From contig NCSJ02000054.1 of the NCBI GenBank assembly GCA_002812745.2, forward strand, positions 1 through 64,000: 64,000 bases of DNA. Direction: 5' to 3'. The position numbers were made by a program, and so were the translations under genes. The notes under the pieces were generated by a model. That model saw only the letters and a list, made by a program, of their open reading frames with translations, ran no database searches and had not been told where the DNA came from. Of this stretch, positions 34,701-46,600 are shown piece after piece. The first letter of the stretch is position 1. Every line of letters starts with the position of its first letter. Origin of the DNA: Scytalidium lignicola. Its lineage: Eukaryota; Ascomycota; Leotiomycetes.

Positions 34701-35839
34701 GTAAGATGAGCTTGGAATCCTCTAGGAAACATCAACACATCCCATCCGAATCATATTCAGGGCGACCATCTCTTAAGGCGTCTGAGGAATCTGATATTGC
34801 AGGGAAGCTTGCGCCTGATTCACTACTTGCATCAGCAACCATTGTTTCTACGTCTTCTTCTAAGTTGTCATATCTAATAGACAAAATATCTGCTCACCAT
34901 AAAACTGAGAAGATTTTAGTGTTTTATGAGGCAGATAATGTTGCTTACTATGTTGCGCAAGCTTTAGAATGCCTCCGCATCAAGCATCTTATATATGCAA
35001 AATCTCTTTCATCTGCGCGAAGATCCCAATATGTCGTCACCTTCAATCAATCTGAAGTTTTCAGAGTATTGCTCATGGATGTCTCTCAAGCAGCATTTGG
35101 CCTGGACATAAGCTCAGCCTCAAGAGTATATTTTGTGAATCCTGTGTTTTCACCCCAGGTTGAAGCACAAGCTGTCAAACGGGCCCACAGAATCGGACAA
35201 ACAAAACCGGTATTCGTCGAGACCTTAGTGCTAAAGGGGAGCATTGAAGAAGTTATTCTAAGGAGAAGGAAAGATATGAGTACAGAAGAACACAATAAAT
35301 GTAAGACTATTCTTGATGATCAAACTATGTATGACTGGATCCGGAATGTACGATTCATGCCGATTCCAACCGCCGATGTTCCTGGTCCTGCCCAGATGGC
35401 ATTATTGACGACCTCTCAACCGCTGTTTAGTACAGGAGGCCGCTCGGCATCAAAAACAGTACACGATCCAGATGCTGATTTAATTCCTGACGATTCACCC
35501 CAAAGATCTAAGGCTAAAAGACGGGTTAAGCAAAATTTTGTGGGGGATATTAACACACAACAGAATACTGTAAATGTTGCCAACGAAGATTCTTTGCATA
35601 TCCCTAGGGAAAGGATGTCACCCAACCGATTTTTAATCAACAGTCCTATCAGGGGAGAGTCCTCAACAACCGATGACGAGATACAGTATGAGACACCACG
35701 GAGAAAAAGAAGGCGTAGAGCTGTTGGCTTACAAGACACACCCTCATATGGTTCTCCCGCTGCCAGCTCAGCTGGGATTGCGACCCCTCCTCCCACCAGT
35801 CGTCGTGCCTCTGTAACTGAGGTTCCTAACCCAACTTAG
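31745..35839 (+). CDS. SNF2-family DNA-dependent ATPase/helicase-like protein
   Basis: One uninterrupted exon of 1,364 aa. Helicase motifs in order: Walker A MGLGKT (about 315-320), motif Ia VVPSNLVQQW, motif II DEGH (539-542), motif III ARWIVSGTP, and in the C-terminal lobe KILVFYEAD and QAVKRAHRIGQ (1142-1152). Between Ia and II lies a cysteine cluster, CRC...DCTC (C502, C504, C515, C517). About 200 residues between motif III and the second lobe, and the basic tail RRKRRRR, look disordered. Such nuclear proteins remodel chromatin or act in DNA repair by ATP-driven translocation on DNA; the subfamily is not certain. The DEGH box and the long N-terminus recall Rad5/RING-type members, but I see no RING between the lobes. 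The start is uncertain: ATG 31781 is an alternative and an upstream exon is possible. Confidence 0.85.
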   Translation: MHWLITLPTKNEMAIQNGIERSEPTTVFDNQDTNCPVMTVGPDTLAGSATGGLLKMSKYIPIGCLRVRRDSCAIQTDIWESFDTWCILSHPRPLYGTHEGPDFFNESQEVLLSFTALQPYSGLHNAGWIRMEFKAVNRNLGQFRVYILPDDMERRFIDREQPSLRRSLQLLLTQLDISKDTWHGNWMEDTPISHVDSSLDVKDTGGTSLFELFNTLPSPDPDPEIVTDRYVKEAMYRILDNDVEGLNTKLHSYQQRSAAMMLQRETQPAQMIDPRLRTLRDQNGLVWYCDPDNGTCLREPRTYEAPRGGICAETMGLGKTLICLTLILATREMAAQIPVEYSLGTLPVRKRTGSLVDMCASTIGRNGVPWRSYFTAMESDGYDFSQCIDAIQRGAGYYLIPSPPPRRESRNPIRLPPRKIYLSAATLVVVPSNLVQQWRQEIKKHTTGLKVLVVNSNKIKLPPAAELAGFDLILFSKQRFEKEAKDGYDGFGRHRNMSTRVCRCPYVGRTRDRDCTCYKEENVYHSPLKDLHFKRLITDEGHTFGNASASSKTEAITVVEFLQLSARWIVSGTPTQGLYGSEVAMTQNDLSATDDPFRGSLLSDNNLDGNGTSPSSEYSPKSNTSSESSSAEHDDIFYAQERKDLEKLGNIATMYLKARPWANSREDYDSASWSTYVLQPRHGSKSRGNQECLRATLEAMIIRHRADDVKADVTLPPLSQKIIYLDGSLQDKLALNMFSMMIVSNAVTSERKDADYLFHPRQRKALQQLVSNLRQASFFWSGYTVEDIQATLDIADKFLEANEIPISWDDRALLLEAIKYGELVRSNPISIAASIWHEMPMYVQNDWTEDIRASWALDRLPTNPTLIGATMIHTAQKFVEDQLWKGNSIDGLASFGEKTMSDALNALEAPVKRRSPKKADIELKHAKKASEMPPTLAGGVSLGDAASPKKRSRLPSSQEPNPLLADHIMDIDRVDLPIIGKVGVDSKMSLESSRKHQHIPSESYSGRPSLKASEESDIAGKLAPDSLLASATIVSTSSSKLSYLIDKISAHHKTEKILVFYEADNVAYYVAQALECLRIKHLIYAKSLSSARRSQYVVTFNQSEVFRVLLMDVSQAAFGLDISSASRVYFVNPVFSPQVEAQAVKRAHRIGQTKPVFVETLVLKGSIEEVILRRRKDMSTEEHNKCKTILDDQTMYDWIRNVRFMPIPTADVPGPAQMALLTTSQPLFSTGGRSASKTVHDPDADLIPDDSPQRSKAKRRVKQNFVGDINTQQNTVNVANEDSLHIPRERMSPNRFLINSPIRGESSTTDDEIQYETPRRKRRRRAVGLQDTPSYGSPAASSAGIATPPPTSRRASVTEVPNPT

Positions 35840-36556
35840 GTATATGGCTTATCATGTCTCATTCTCCAAAATCTCCCATTCGAGGAGTAAGTCGGGATAG
35901 ATTTGACTCGATTGCGGTCAGTTTTGTGGCCTTTTGTGGTTTCACATTCCTATGAAACCTATCACATAGGGGATACCATACTTAAGGCGTTGGCAGTATG
36001 TATATATAGGCCCTTTTTTCATTTATGCGGTAAATGTACCAAAACGATAGAAGTCCAATGATTGATAATAAGCATGAATGGGGCTAAGTATCAGGTTGGC
36101 GTTGGGTGGCTAAATTATGTCTGGTACATTGGGATTCCTGTACTGTGGAGGATCCTACAGTGCATAGTCTAAGGTGTATAACAAGGGATTAGATGAGATA
36201 AATGGTTGAATGAGCGGCAAGAATCTGTGTCGTAAGTTTCTTGCACAGAAAACCATTGAAGAAATAAAAATGAGTTACTCCTAGCTTTGCTTGGACAGAG
36301 GTGAACACAGAAAATGTTCATCAGGCACGTTCGTATCTATCATTCCAGAGAAGAGATCTGGATAATGCTATTTCCGAAATATTTAAGTGTTGCGCCAGTC
36401 CTATGCAGTAAACTCCAGATTTGGCTTCGCCACCCAAATGCGCCAATTCCGTTGATCAGATGCAACCACCCACCCTCATTATCTTCTACAGCCTCTGTAC
36501 AGGTCATTATCATAAAAGTCATGTTGCGGATATTGTAAGCCAGGGAAGCCCAGTGT
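35840..36556. other. Convergent intergenic region
   Basis: 717 bp between the 3' ends of the SNF2 and cullin genes. Short open frames on both strands at 36314-36538 are mirror shadows without recognisable content. Nothing else is seen. Confidence 0.5.
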
Positions 36557-39204
36557 CTACGCTAGATATCGGTAGGTAGGAACTGCAGCATTCTCCACTC
36601 TTTCTAAGTACTCCCGTTCAATAAGACTTTCCACTCTCCTCTTCATCATATTGATATCCGGTTTAAATCGTTGTGAAAGCTGGCCAATAACTTCACTAAA
36701 GAGCATTTGGTGCGAGTATTCTTTTCGGGCTCTATTTAAAAGTTAGCATGAAAGGTACCACTTGACCTTAACAGAGGCACGTACTTCATGATACGGACAA
36801 CTACTGTATCGATAACATTTCCTCGATGTTCATCATTTCTATCTTCTGTATCTTTCCTTTCCTCATCACCCTCAACTTTGTTGACAGTCGCACCAGACAG
36901 GACAGGAGCCTTAAGTTTAACAGACTTGCTAGCAAAACTGGTGTTAAAAGAAAACCGATCCCCAGGTTTAGGGAGCGCCTTGTCACTTGGATCTTTGATT
37001 AATATTCTGGTCTTCGGAAGGACTGCAAGAGAATGTAATATCCGCGATAAGTCCGTTGGCGGTATTGAAGTCCTTCCTTGGATATCTTCAAATGATAATG
37101 ACTCTTCTTCCGGAAGATCATTGAATAGCAACATCACGACCATCCCATAGGTAGGGACGTTAATTTCATGACGCCGATCTCGTCCAAGAACACCTTCTTT
37201 GCCAGGGATCTTTGGGAAAACACATCTAATGTCTGCATTTCCAAGGAATCCAAGCCATGTTAGCATTCTACCATTACGCTCCTTCAGGTAAAAAGCCTTG
37301 AAGCTATCCTGGAGCGATTTGATCTCTGCAGGCCAATTGCATTCAATGCGGGTACCATCCTCAGAAACCGAACTTCCGCCCCCCATCGATTCCATAGGCC
37401 AGTAATTCGTTGTAAGGACGTTGACTCCCAGTTCAATTCTTCTCTTATCTACATCACCAAGATTTTGGATATGTTGTCGATATCCGGATGTGAGTTCTTC
37501 AGACATCGTCATGTCCTTAAACATGCCCTCTAGTTTCGTAGTGAAAGCATTTCCTATCTCTAGCTTCATTCTCGAGATCATTTGTTTTTCAACATCAGCA
37601 CTCTCAGATTTACCATGGAGCAAGCGACGAGCAAGATGCTTCTTGTAGTATCGCTCGAACATGTCTTTATCCTGGATATATCTTAATAGTGTCGTGGCCT
37701 TGTCTAACACTTCATCTATCTCTCCTTCAGTTTTCCCCTTGATGCCACGCTTCAGATTGTCGTCAATGAACAGGGAAACAAATTCGGAACTACGATTGAA
37801 GAGGTTGATGAAATCCGAGAAACTTTTAGTGAGCGCAGTTTGTAAGATTAGATCCTCGTTCAGGCACCTCTTCCACAATTTATCGAATTTATCCTTCAAC
37901 TGAAGAACCTCATCAACCCATTTTATAGCAGCGGCTGTCTGACGTGCTGCTGCATTTAACTTTTGAGGCTTAGACTTGTCACCACCCTCCGCCGTCTCCG
38001 CTTCTTCGGATTGGCCTGCATTAAGAGGAATTGAAAAATCTGTGGCTAGGATTGTCCTGTTGATTTCGGAACCGAGTTCTAGTACCCGAGACTGTAAGGC
38101 AATCCTGAGAGGCTCTTTTAAAGGGTCCACCCGACTTATATGTTGGTAGAGAAGACTTAGATCTTCAAGCCTGTCATTTTCAATCATTGCTTTAATTCCG
38201 CTTCCTTCCATAGCAAGGAATTCGCCAAGATGGCGGCTGATTAATTCCTCCTCGACAACTGTTGCTATTTTTGCATCCGTCAGCTGAGATATTGTCGTCC
38301 GGCATCGATCACTTTCTTCTGCCAAACGCTTTTTTGTTTGCCGGAGCCATGAACTAGCATCAGACTCGCGCAGCAAGGTGAGACATTCCTTCTCGTAGAA
38401 TATCTTGCTCGCTTTAAGGAACTCTATCTCAAACACTGTAAGGTAGAGCTTTTCGTTTTCATTCTCCTCGTCTGTTTCGTATAATCCTTCCAACATGTAA
38501 ATACAAGATCGAATAAGATTTTTGTTGATAACGTCGCCTTCTCGCTCCATGCTAATCTGATCTAAGAGCACTGAGTTAAGAATATCAAACGTCCTGAGCT
38601 CTGAGTCATTAGAAACAAGTCTAGACCGTAGGATATGATCTCGATATAATCCCATAGCAGTTATGAAGATGGAAGGTCGCCGATTCTCAGAACAATATAC
38701 ACGATCCATGTACATGAGCACATCTGTAGTCATGTTCATGCAAGTGTTATGGTCTTCCCATGATCGTTTGAGGCCTTTGAGAAATTCTTCACCCATTATA
38801 CGACGCTCATTAGCGGTGGTTCCCGAAACCACACCTAATGTAATGCTAACCAGGTTGTTTGTGATAAGTTTTCGAATATCTGGCATAACCTGAGTGGCAA
38901 ACCATTGTTCTTCAAATTCCTTCACCTTGTCATAAAGCTGATCCCCCTGCTTCTTCAGAACAATCTTATATGAAGCCCGGTAAAGTTGTTCAAAAGAGAG
39001 TTTCGAGGCATTTTTTTCGTGAATTTCTTTTAAAGCCGATCGAAGAATATCCCACATTGCATCGAAGTCGGCATTCTCTCCACGACCCATAAGGCCCTAA
39101 TTTAAGGTATTAGCAAACAGTGCTAGCTCTTGTTTATTAGCAAACCCAAGAAAGCATACCCTTCTCGGAGGCCGTATCTTGCCTCTCCCACGGCCGGTTA
39201 TCAT
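36557..39204 (-). CDS. cul3: Cullin-3-type ubiquitin ligase scaffold
   Basis: Exons 39204-39160, 39096-36785 and 36731-36557 (introns 63 and 53 nt) give 843 aa. The short first exon supplies the basic N-terminus (GRGRGKIRPPRR). Cullin repeats follow (DAMWDILRSALKEIH, LSFEQLYRASYKIVL), then the cullin homology domain (YIQDKDMFERYYKKHLARRL, MSEELTSGYRQHI). The last exon completes the WH-B domain with the neddylation site RIMKARK, whose Lys is residue 786 and is split by the intron, and ends YRYLA. The N-terminus is closest to Cul3, which holds BTB substrate adaptors and an RBX1-bound E2. All expected parts are present. It diverges from ZIM17 over 459 bp. Confidence 0.92.
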
Positions 39205-39663
39205 CTTTGATGCTTTAATACCGTTCGAAAAAATCAAATGTAGCCAGGAAGGTAAATCGCGATCAACGCGCTTATATGAAGCAGTATTGTGGGGTGGGCG
39301 GCGAGGCTGTAGAGAAAGCCATAAAGTTACGCGTGATAAATTAAAGAGACTTGGGATACTGAAGCTGGATAAATAGGACCAGCCAAGATAACTGTCCCCA
39401 GCGGATGAGACCGCACTGTTCCAGCAGAACTCAGAAAATCCTCAAGTGTCAAGTCACAGAGAACACAGCAGAGTGCCTCGAAGTGCCTATCGGGGTTCTA
39501 ATCACGGATCGGAGGCAAAGTTATTCCCTAGTGCAAAAACATTATGCATGCATGCACATCTGTACTGCGTAAGGACTTGGAAGAAGCTGATTTCGTCTGG
39601 TGCTTGCTTTCAGTTATACACTCACCTGTCTCCGGTTCCAGAACCTGGAAACTACAAACTACG
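39205..39663. promoter_or_regulatory. Divergent promoter region, cullin and ZIM17
   Basis: 459 bp between two divergent start codons. It contains an imperfect ATGCATGCATGCA repeat at 39543-39556. No TATA box is evident for either gene, as is usual for fungal housekeeping promoters. Confidence 0.45.
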
Positions 39664-40266
39664 ATGCGGCCGATAACGACTTCCCTTCGTGCTTTACAAA
39701 CAGCTCCCCGCTATTTACGACATTCTAGAAGGCTACCATCTTCCTTTTTCTTCTTACGAGAACGGCAACTGGTCAGGCCCATACACACGAGTGCGCCATG
39801 CGCATCTAGTCCTTCTTCACCCATACCCGCTATCTCATCTCGACCTCCTCACGCACCTAAAACAGCTGAGAAACCAGCATATGACATAACATTCACATGT
39901 GATCCATGTGGTACTCGTTCAACGCATCGGATCTCAAAACAAGGCTATCACCATGGAAGTATTTTGGTCACTTGTCCGGAATGTAAGAATAGACATGTTA
40001 TCAGCGATCATTTGAATGTGAGCTTCTTTTCTGCCGGATCTGGTTGCATTTTGCACTAAAACGAAAGGCAGATATTTGGTGACAGAGATATTACGATCGA
40101 GGACCTAATGAGAGAACGAGGACAGCTGGTGAAAAAAGGAAGTCTTACTGAAGATGAGGACGTCGAGTTCTGGGAAGATACTAATGAGAGGGGGAAACGG
40201 GAAGAAGAAGAAAAAGTGGCACGCACAGCAGAAAGAAAGGCTGCTTGGTTTCGACCAAAGCCCTAA
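39664..40266 (+). CDS. zim17: Mitochondrial DNL zinc-finger protein (Zim17/Hep1)
   Basis: Exons 39664-40017 and 40072-40266 (54-nt intron) give 182 aa. The Arg/Ser-rich N-terminus (MRPITTSLRALQTAPRYLR) is a typical mitochondrial presequence. The DNL zinc ribbon has C79-x2-C82 (TCDPCGTRS) and C104-x2-C107 (TCPECKNRHVISDHL), and the second exon restores IFGDRDITIEDLM. Zim17 keeps matrix Hsp70 soluble and active for protein import and Fe-S protein maturation. ATG 39664 is chosen because it begins the presequence; the longer upstream frame has no homology. The charged tail (EEEEKVARTAERKAAWFRP) is normal for filamentous fungi. Confidence 0.93.
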
Positions 40267-40626
40267 GAAGTGGGTGCTTAAGGAATATTACGTTAGGTCT
40301 TGTCATTATTATGTATTTGTATAAGTGGCGTTCAATTATTCACAAGATATTAGTGAAATAGGTTGAAAAGGTAAAACTAGAAAGCCAGTTAGGCGCAAAC
40401 ATCATCTCGATATGTATAAATAGGTATGGAAAAAGGCTACAAAAGCTTATGCTCATAGTTAGATAATAGAGTAAGCCGCTCTTAATAATTTATAAATGAA
40501 TCTACAGTATCAAACCCCTAGTTCAATGGTGTAGATATATATAATGCAATTAAACGCCTTCCATTTCATATACATGTATAATGCCACACACCTAGCCTTG
40601 AATCATCAATGGTATCAAAATCATGT
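40267..40626. other. Convergent intergenic region
   Basis: 360 bp of AT-rich 3' flanks between ZIM17 and UTP20. Nothing more is seen. Confidence 0.5.
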
Positions 40627-43600
40627 TTAGTAGCCTCTCCTCTTATCTCTATGTTCCAGTCCCCTTTCTTTCCTCTTTTCCTTCTTCTTTTCCCCTTTCC
40701 TCTTCTTGTCTTTTCCAAACTTTTCGGGTTGTGCAATTGCTTCAATTTTTCTCTTACTACTTCTATGCATTCTCCTTTCTCTTACACCTTCTCTTACTTT
40801 CAGTAACTGTTGGGTATAAACAGTTGTGCCACACTTAGTTTGTAACAATCTCATGATCTCCTCGCTGCTAGATTTCAAATTCTCGTAACTGGAGCGGAAA
40901 AGTTCGTCCGTAGAGTAAGGCGTCGGAATTGAGGGGTCGGTCAGATTATGAAGAGGCAGTAGTACTTCCTGTAAGGTTGAAATAACAGCACTCGCAGGGA
41001 GCTTATCGCAGAGAATCTGAAGGATTTGCATCGCAGCAGTTTTGGGAATGAGTCCCGGGGCTCGAGGTGGTGATGTTTCGCGTCGCAAAATATAAGATAG
41101 CTTCCTAAGAAGATACTGGAGCATAGTTTGTTTTCCTCCTTCAACTACCTGTAAGTCTTCCTCATCATCTGATTCTCTACCTCCAGCTAATCTCCAAGGC
41201 AGGTGACTTAACCCAGCGCATTGACCAAGGAAGACGAGATTCTTGACGATTTCATCTGCCAGCCCTTGGCTCAAAGAAGGGGTCCTTAACATACTGGCTA
41301 TGCGTGAACCTAGATCTTGTATGTCGTCTCCTTTAAGTATCAACCCGCCTGAACCTATCAGTGGAAGATTTTGTAAACCAGATTGCAGATTCTGCCTTGC
41401 GAAGTCCCCAAAATAGATACCAATAAGCTTCAAAGCTGCAAATTTGATCCATGCGTGAGGGTATGATAGACAAGGCCTTATACAATCCCAGAAGTGTGCA
41501 GATTGAGATGCCAACATCGTCAAAGGAAAACTGCGACACAAGACCAATGACAATTGCAAAGCTGCATATATCAATTCCCAGTCTGAGTCAGGTTGTTCTA
41601 AAGTAACAAGGATGTCCAGAATACGGCCCTGTAAATTATGGAGATCTTCTTGTCCATCTGTTTGGCATTCAAAGTACAGCCCATAGGCCTGAAGTGCTAG
41701 TCGCAGTACAGAAGTATTATCTGCCTGGTTAATCCATGACCTCAAAAGCATAAGAAAATTACCAAGCCGGTCGGCATCGGCTCTCGTGAAAATCTCCTTG
41801 ATAACTTCTGCTGCGGCCATTCGACACTTTTCGCTTTCATCATTGATGAGGACAAATACCAGTGGTACAAAGCAGGTCGCTGATACTTCTTGAACATAGT
41901 CTTCAGAAGACTTGGATAGAAGGAGGTGAATGACCTCCAAAATTGACAGTCGTCCACCTTCCCTATCGTATTTTAAATTGGCCACAATGAACGCTAATTG
42001 TTTCGACCAACGACNTTTTTTTCTGCGGATAGTCTCGTAAAAAGTGTAGGTACGCTCCTCGAGCCAAATCTCTAGTTTCGTTATCATCATTTGTTATCAT
42101 GACAGTGCCAACATAGTCAAGTGTATCATAAACTACTGCTGTTTGAACTTTCGAGTTAAGGACAGCCCTCATAAAGTTAAATGTAACATTGCGATGCTCA
42201 GGTTCTGTTAGGTCATCTTTGAGCTTTGTCAGGGTCTGGTCGATAGAGGTATCTTTGATGTGTACTTCCGAACGATCTCGTAGAACAACCGCAATTAGCT
42301 TAAGAGCCGCTTGTGTACTTTCTGAGGTGCTCGATGACGATTGTGAAATAAGCTTGCTAGCTTCAGCAGTGGCTACTCTATACAGATTTATTCCATCTTT
42401 CATTGGAACCCTAACTATTGTTGTAAGTAGCTTGAAAGCTGCAACTTTAACCTCTTCTTGTCCTTGGACTGCAGCATCACCCAGGATTGGAATAAAGCCA
42501 GCGAGATTGTTTTCAGTCCGAAGGCCTTCATGCTTTTTCAAGAGTGATCGTAAAACATCCAAGGCAAACCGTACAAGCTTATAAGTGTAAATTGTAGTAC
42601 TACCACGCTCTCCACTCTTCTTGGCAGCACCTTGCACGATATATCTTTTCAGTTTCCAATCTTCTTTAGCTTTTGCTTGTGGTATATCGTTGCTGTAAGA
42701 TTCCTGGATCACTTCATAACAGAAAACGAGGCTTTCGCGACCTTCGGCTGCTGAGTTCTTGAGTAGTCCGGCACTTATTCTATTTAAGAGCTCATCGATC
42801 TTACGAACCATTCGTAAATTGAGCTTCTCTTTTAGAAGAACCTGGATTGGCCTGATAAGACCCACCAAATGTGCTAAGGTTGTAGTTCGAGCAATTAACT
42901 CCATGGAATCATGGCTTTTGCTAGACTTTACTTCCTTCATCTTGCTAACGTACTCTTCGGCGTCTTTTTCCTGGCCAGTTACACCAAAAATATCATCCAT
43001 GATAATTGCTACAATCGTCGGTAGGCAATAATCAAGATCACCCGGAACATAGTGCTCAGTAGTCGCAACGAGCAGTGAGTGCATTGTATAGGAAAGTACA
43101 TGGAGTTGGTAACCTCTTGCTAATGCGCCACGCAGCTCCTTGAGCACGAAGCCAAAACAAGACGGTCCGAGCAATACGCAGATTTGTGCTAAGGTGTCTC
43201 TCGTCATGTCTCGCGATTCCTGTGCTTTACTCCTTAGGATGTGGCATATATCAGTCAGGATTGGCGGTAGTCGCTCATCTAATTGTTTGGGAGGTAGCAG
43301 TTTCAGTAGCCGGATAACGATGATAGCGACCGGAACTCGGAGGCTAACGGTTGATTCATCCTTATTGTGAAGATATGACGTTAATGAAGGTAGAATGTTG
43401 GATGCGAGATCCTCTGCGAGCTTCTCCTGATTCGGCATCGATAACGCTAATCGTTTCTGAGATATAGATTCATCTCCACGCTCCTCAGCCGCGAGAGCGA
43501 GAGCGTCAATGAATTTACCAAGTAGTTTTATGACTTGCTTCACCAATTCGGGTTTGGATTCGCTGTAGCTAATGAATCGTCGAAGTATCGCACGGTACTG

Positions 43601-46600
43601 TGGCCATCCGAGGGATCCAGCAAGGATACCTATAGTCATCGTAGCTTCTGCAGCAAGATTGTGACCATCACTACCTTCAGCTCGATCGAAAATGAAGTGC
43701 TCAATTATTGGAATAATAAAATGACTGACATTCTTGTCACTAAGTGCGTTCTTTTGGGAGGCATCTGAAAGAAGTGCAAGTGCATTGAATTGACGTCCCT
43801 TCCCTGCACTCAAAATGTTATTGAAGAAGGAAGATTCTAGCTCATCATCACCAGCCAGGAGGATGTGCATATCGCTGACCTCTTCCCAGTTAGGAAAAGT
43901 TCTCACAAGATGTGCCATAACCTTGAGGTATTCACGACGTATCACCTCCGATGGTTCCCGTGCTCCTGAGAAGAGAGCGGGCAGTAAAATTGTGGAGAAC
44001 ATGTCTACAAACATTCTGCGCTCCTCGGAGTCAGCAGCCTCAGCAGCTGTATCTATAAAGCGACAGATGCCCTCCGAAGAATTGGAGGACAGAATACCAA
44101 ACTCTTCGTCAAATTTGATGTAATAGAGCATATTGTATAAAAGTGGCTTCCATTGACGGGCTGTCAAAGAAAGATGCTTTTGCGAAATTGTAGTCGTGAA
44201 TGCTTTTAAGCGGCGATCATAATCTGGTAAATCGAGACCTCTATCTACGAACGAGTTGAGATCAAGACATATTTGAGCAACATCTCCAATTATAGGATCT
44301 TTCCGTGCGTATACCATAAGTACCCGTGAAAGGACCTCCCTGCTTACCTTGTCCTTGAAGAAACCAAAAAGTGAAGAGACTGTGTCATACACTCTGTCTC
44401 TGAGTTCTAAATTGTCCTGCAAGTCATACAATGGTACGAAATGTTCCAAGACCAACAAAAGTCCTCCTTTTATTTTAGGACTAACTCTTCTTGAGGGTTG
44501 GTCGAGTAAAAACACCGACACATCAACAAGGTTCTGAGCTTGAGGTGAACTCGAAACAAACGGAGCAAGCTCTGTAATCGTTTCAACGCAGGTTTCTAAT
44601 AATTCTTTGCGTATATCTTGTCGATCGCGAAGCGTTTGTCCAATCCCAACTAGAAAATAATCCATATTTGGGGTTAGGAGATTGTTTCTGATATCCAGAC
44701 CTATGTCGTTATCCTTCTCATCTCTCGCGACCTGCGCAACTTTTCTAATAATATTTAGGGCAAATATCTTTACTTCATCCTTTGATTTCAGTGGAGCAAG
44801 GCATTCCACTACTTTCTGCAGGATGTCACTGTTACTGTCTAGGAATCCAACTGTCTTAGGAGAACTCGCCCAGACGGAGAAAAGTTGAAGGATTCCAGAT
44901 ATCCCTTGGGCTGTCTCAATTGGCAAATTTTCCAATCGCGGCCTTATAATCTCATCGGCGATCAAAGGAACATATTCAGACCAGCTGAAATCTGGGGTGT
45001 TTGAAAAGAGAATAACCAGGCATTTTAGGCCCGTTTGACGGATAGTTTTTAGCATGGAAGTCTGACTGGCACCATCCACATCATCTGCTGGATCTTCGGT
45101 TTCAATTCGGAGTCGTCTTGAAGCATAAATAGTGCAGTAGAGTACTGCATCTGCCAACTTCCGGGCAAATGGGAAGACATTCGCACCTAGATCTTTTAAA
45201 ACACTTTCCATCATATTTATAAATCCCATTTGTTTTCGAGGACTTAGGATCTCTCTAGTGAGAGTGTCATGTGCTATTAGGCCCTTGCCAGCAACTTTCA
45301 CCCCTTTCAAAGGACCAAATGCGATGTCGAGGAAGCCCCCAATATCCTCGATTCTAAGACTGCGTAAAACAATAAGCCTTCGTGCCTCCATGCCCTGCCG
45401 ACCACTCGCAACACCTTTTCGAGTAATTGTTCGTCCATACAGAATCCTCAGCACTATTGGCATCACCTCGGGCCGATGCTCCTGTTGAAGTAAAGTATCA
45501 CCCTGCAATAGTATTGTGACCTCATCTTTGAAACGAGCGTCATCAAGCAGGTTCAGGAGGTTTTCTTCATAAGGTTTGATTCCAGGGGTTTTCCAAGTGA
45601 ATATTGCTTTAAGAGCTGATTTCTGGATTTCCACATCTCCATTTCCAAGCAAGTCTAATAGTGCAGCCCTAACTTCCTCGGATCGGTACAGTGACTTAGA
45701 GTTAACAAACAGACCGAATAGTTCCAGTTGAGATTTCTGGTCATTCCTGGACCAGCGATTTACGGATTCTTCCGCCTTGTCACTATGAGGATCTGCATCT
45801 GATTCAGTTCTGCTAGCCCATGAGAGAAACATTGGAACAAGTTGACGAGAACGTTTCTCGGCAAGTTTGGGTGCAGCAGAGAGCACTCGAAGAGCCTTTG
45901 ACCTCGTGGATGGCGGTAGTGGATCGACCAGGCGCTGTATACTCTCAAATTTGGTCAACATGATATCTCGTGCTCCAAGAACTTCTGATTGTGCATTGTT
46001 ACCAAGCTCATAGAGTTTACTCAAGTTTGTGCATTCAAAATCTGTTAACCCATCATCGGCATTAGATGGCTTCGGAATTTGAAGCAGGTTACTTTCCAGA
46101 AGTGGCTGTGCTTCTAGCCACTTAAATGAAATGCTTGCAACAGCCTCTTCTCCAGACTTTACCTCTGATATTTGCTTCAAAGCCGCAGTGGCATCCTCCC
46201 AAATTTGGGCGAATTTGACACTGAGCATACCATAACAGAAGGATGGAATAGCATGTCTTAACCATGAGTCTACGGATTCGTGAGAATATGAAGAGGCAAG
46301 TTTTCGAATATGCATAGACGCAGAACGAGCCGTTTGAAGGTCAAGCGGAAGCTGTTCAATCATTATCATAATCGATAAAGCTTCCGAAATACAACCCTTT
46401 TCGGCTGTATGTATATATTCTAAAAGCCTCAGAGAAAGAAGTCTGAGGTCATGCGAATCAGTTGCTAAGTTTTCGATCAGCGAAGGGATTAAGCTAGTGA
46501 ATCGACTCTCGGATTCTCGGTCGCCATTGGTTGGTCTTTCAGATTTCATGGCTTCAGCTGGATATAAAGCATTCTCATATGAAAGGAGAGCCTCAAGGAA

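Noticed and set aside
36314..36538. Small frames between SNF2 and cullin
   Set aside because: Mirror frames on both strands with no domain; they lie in a convergent 3' region.
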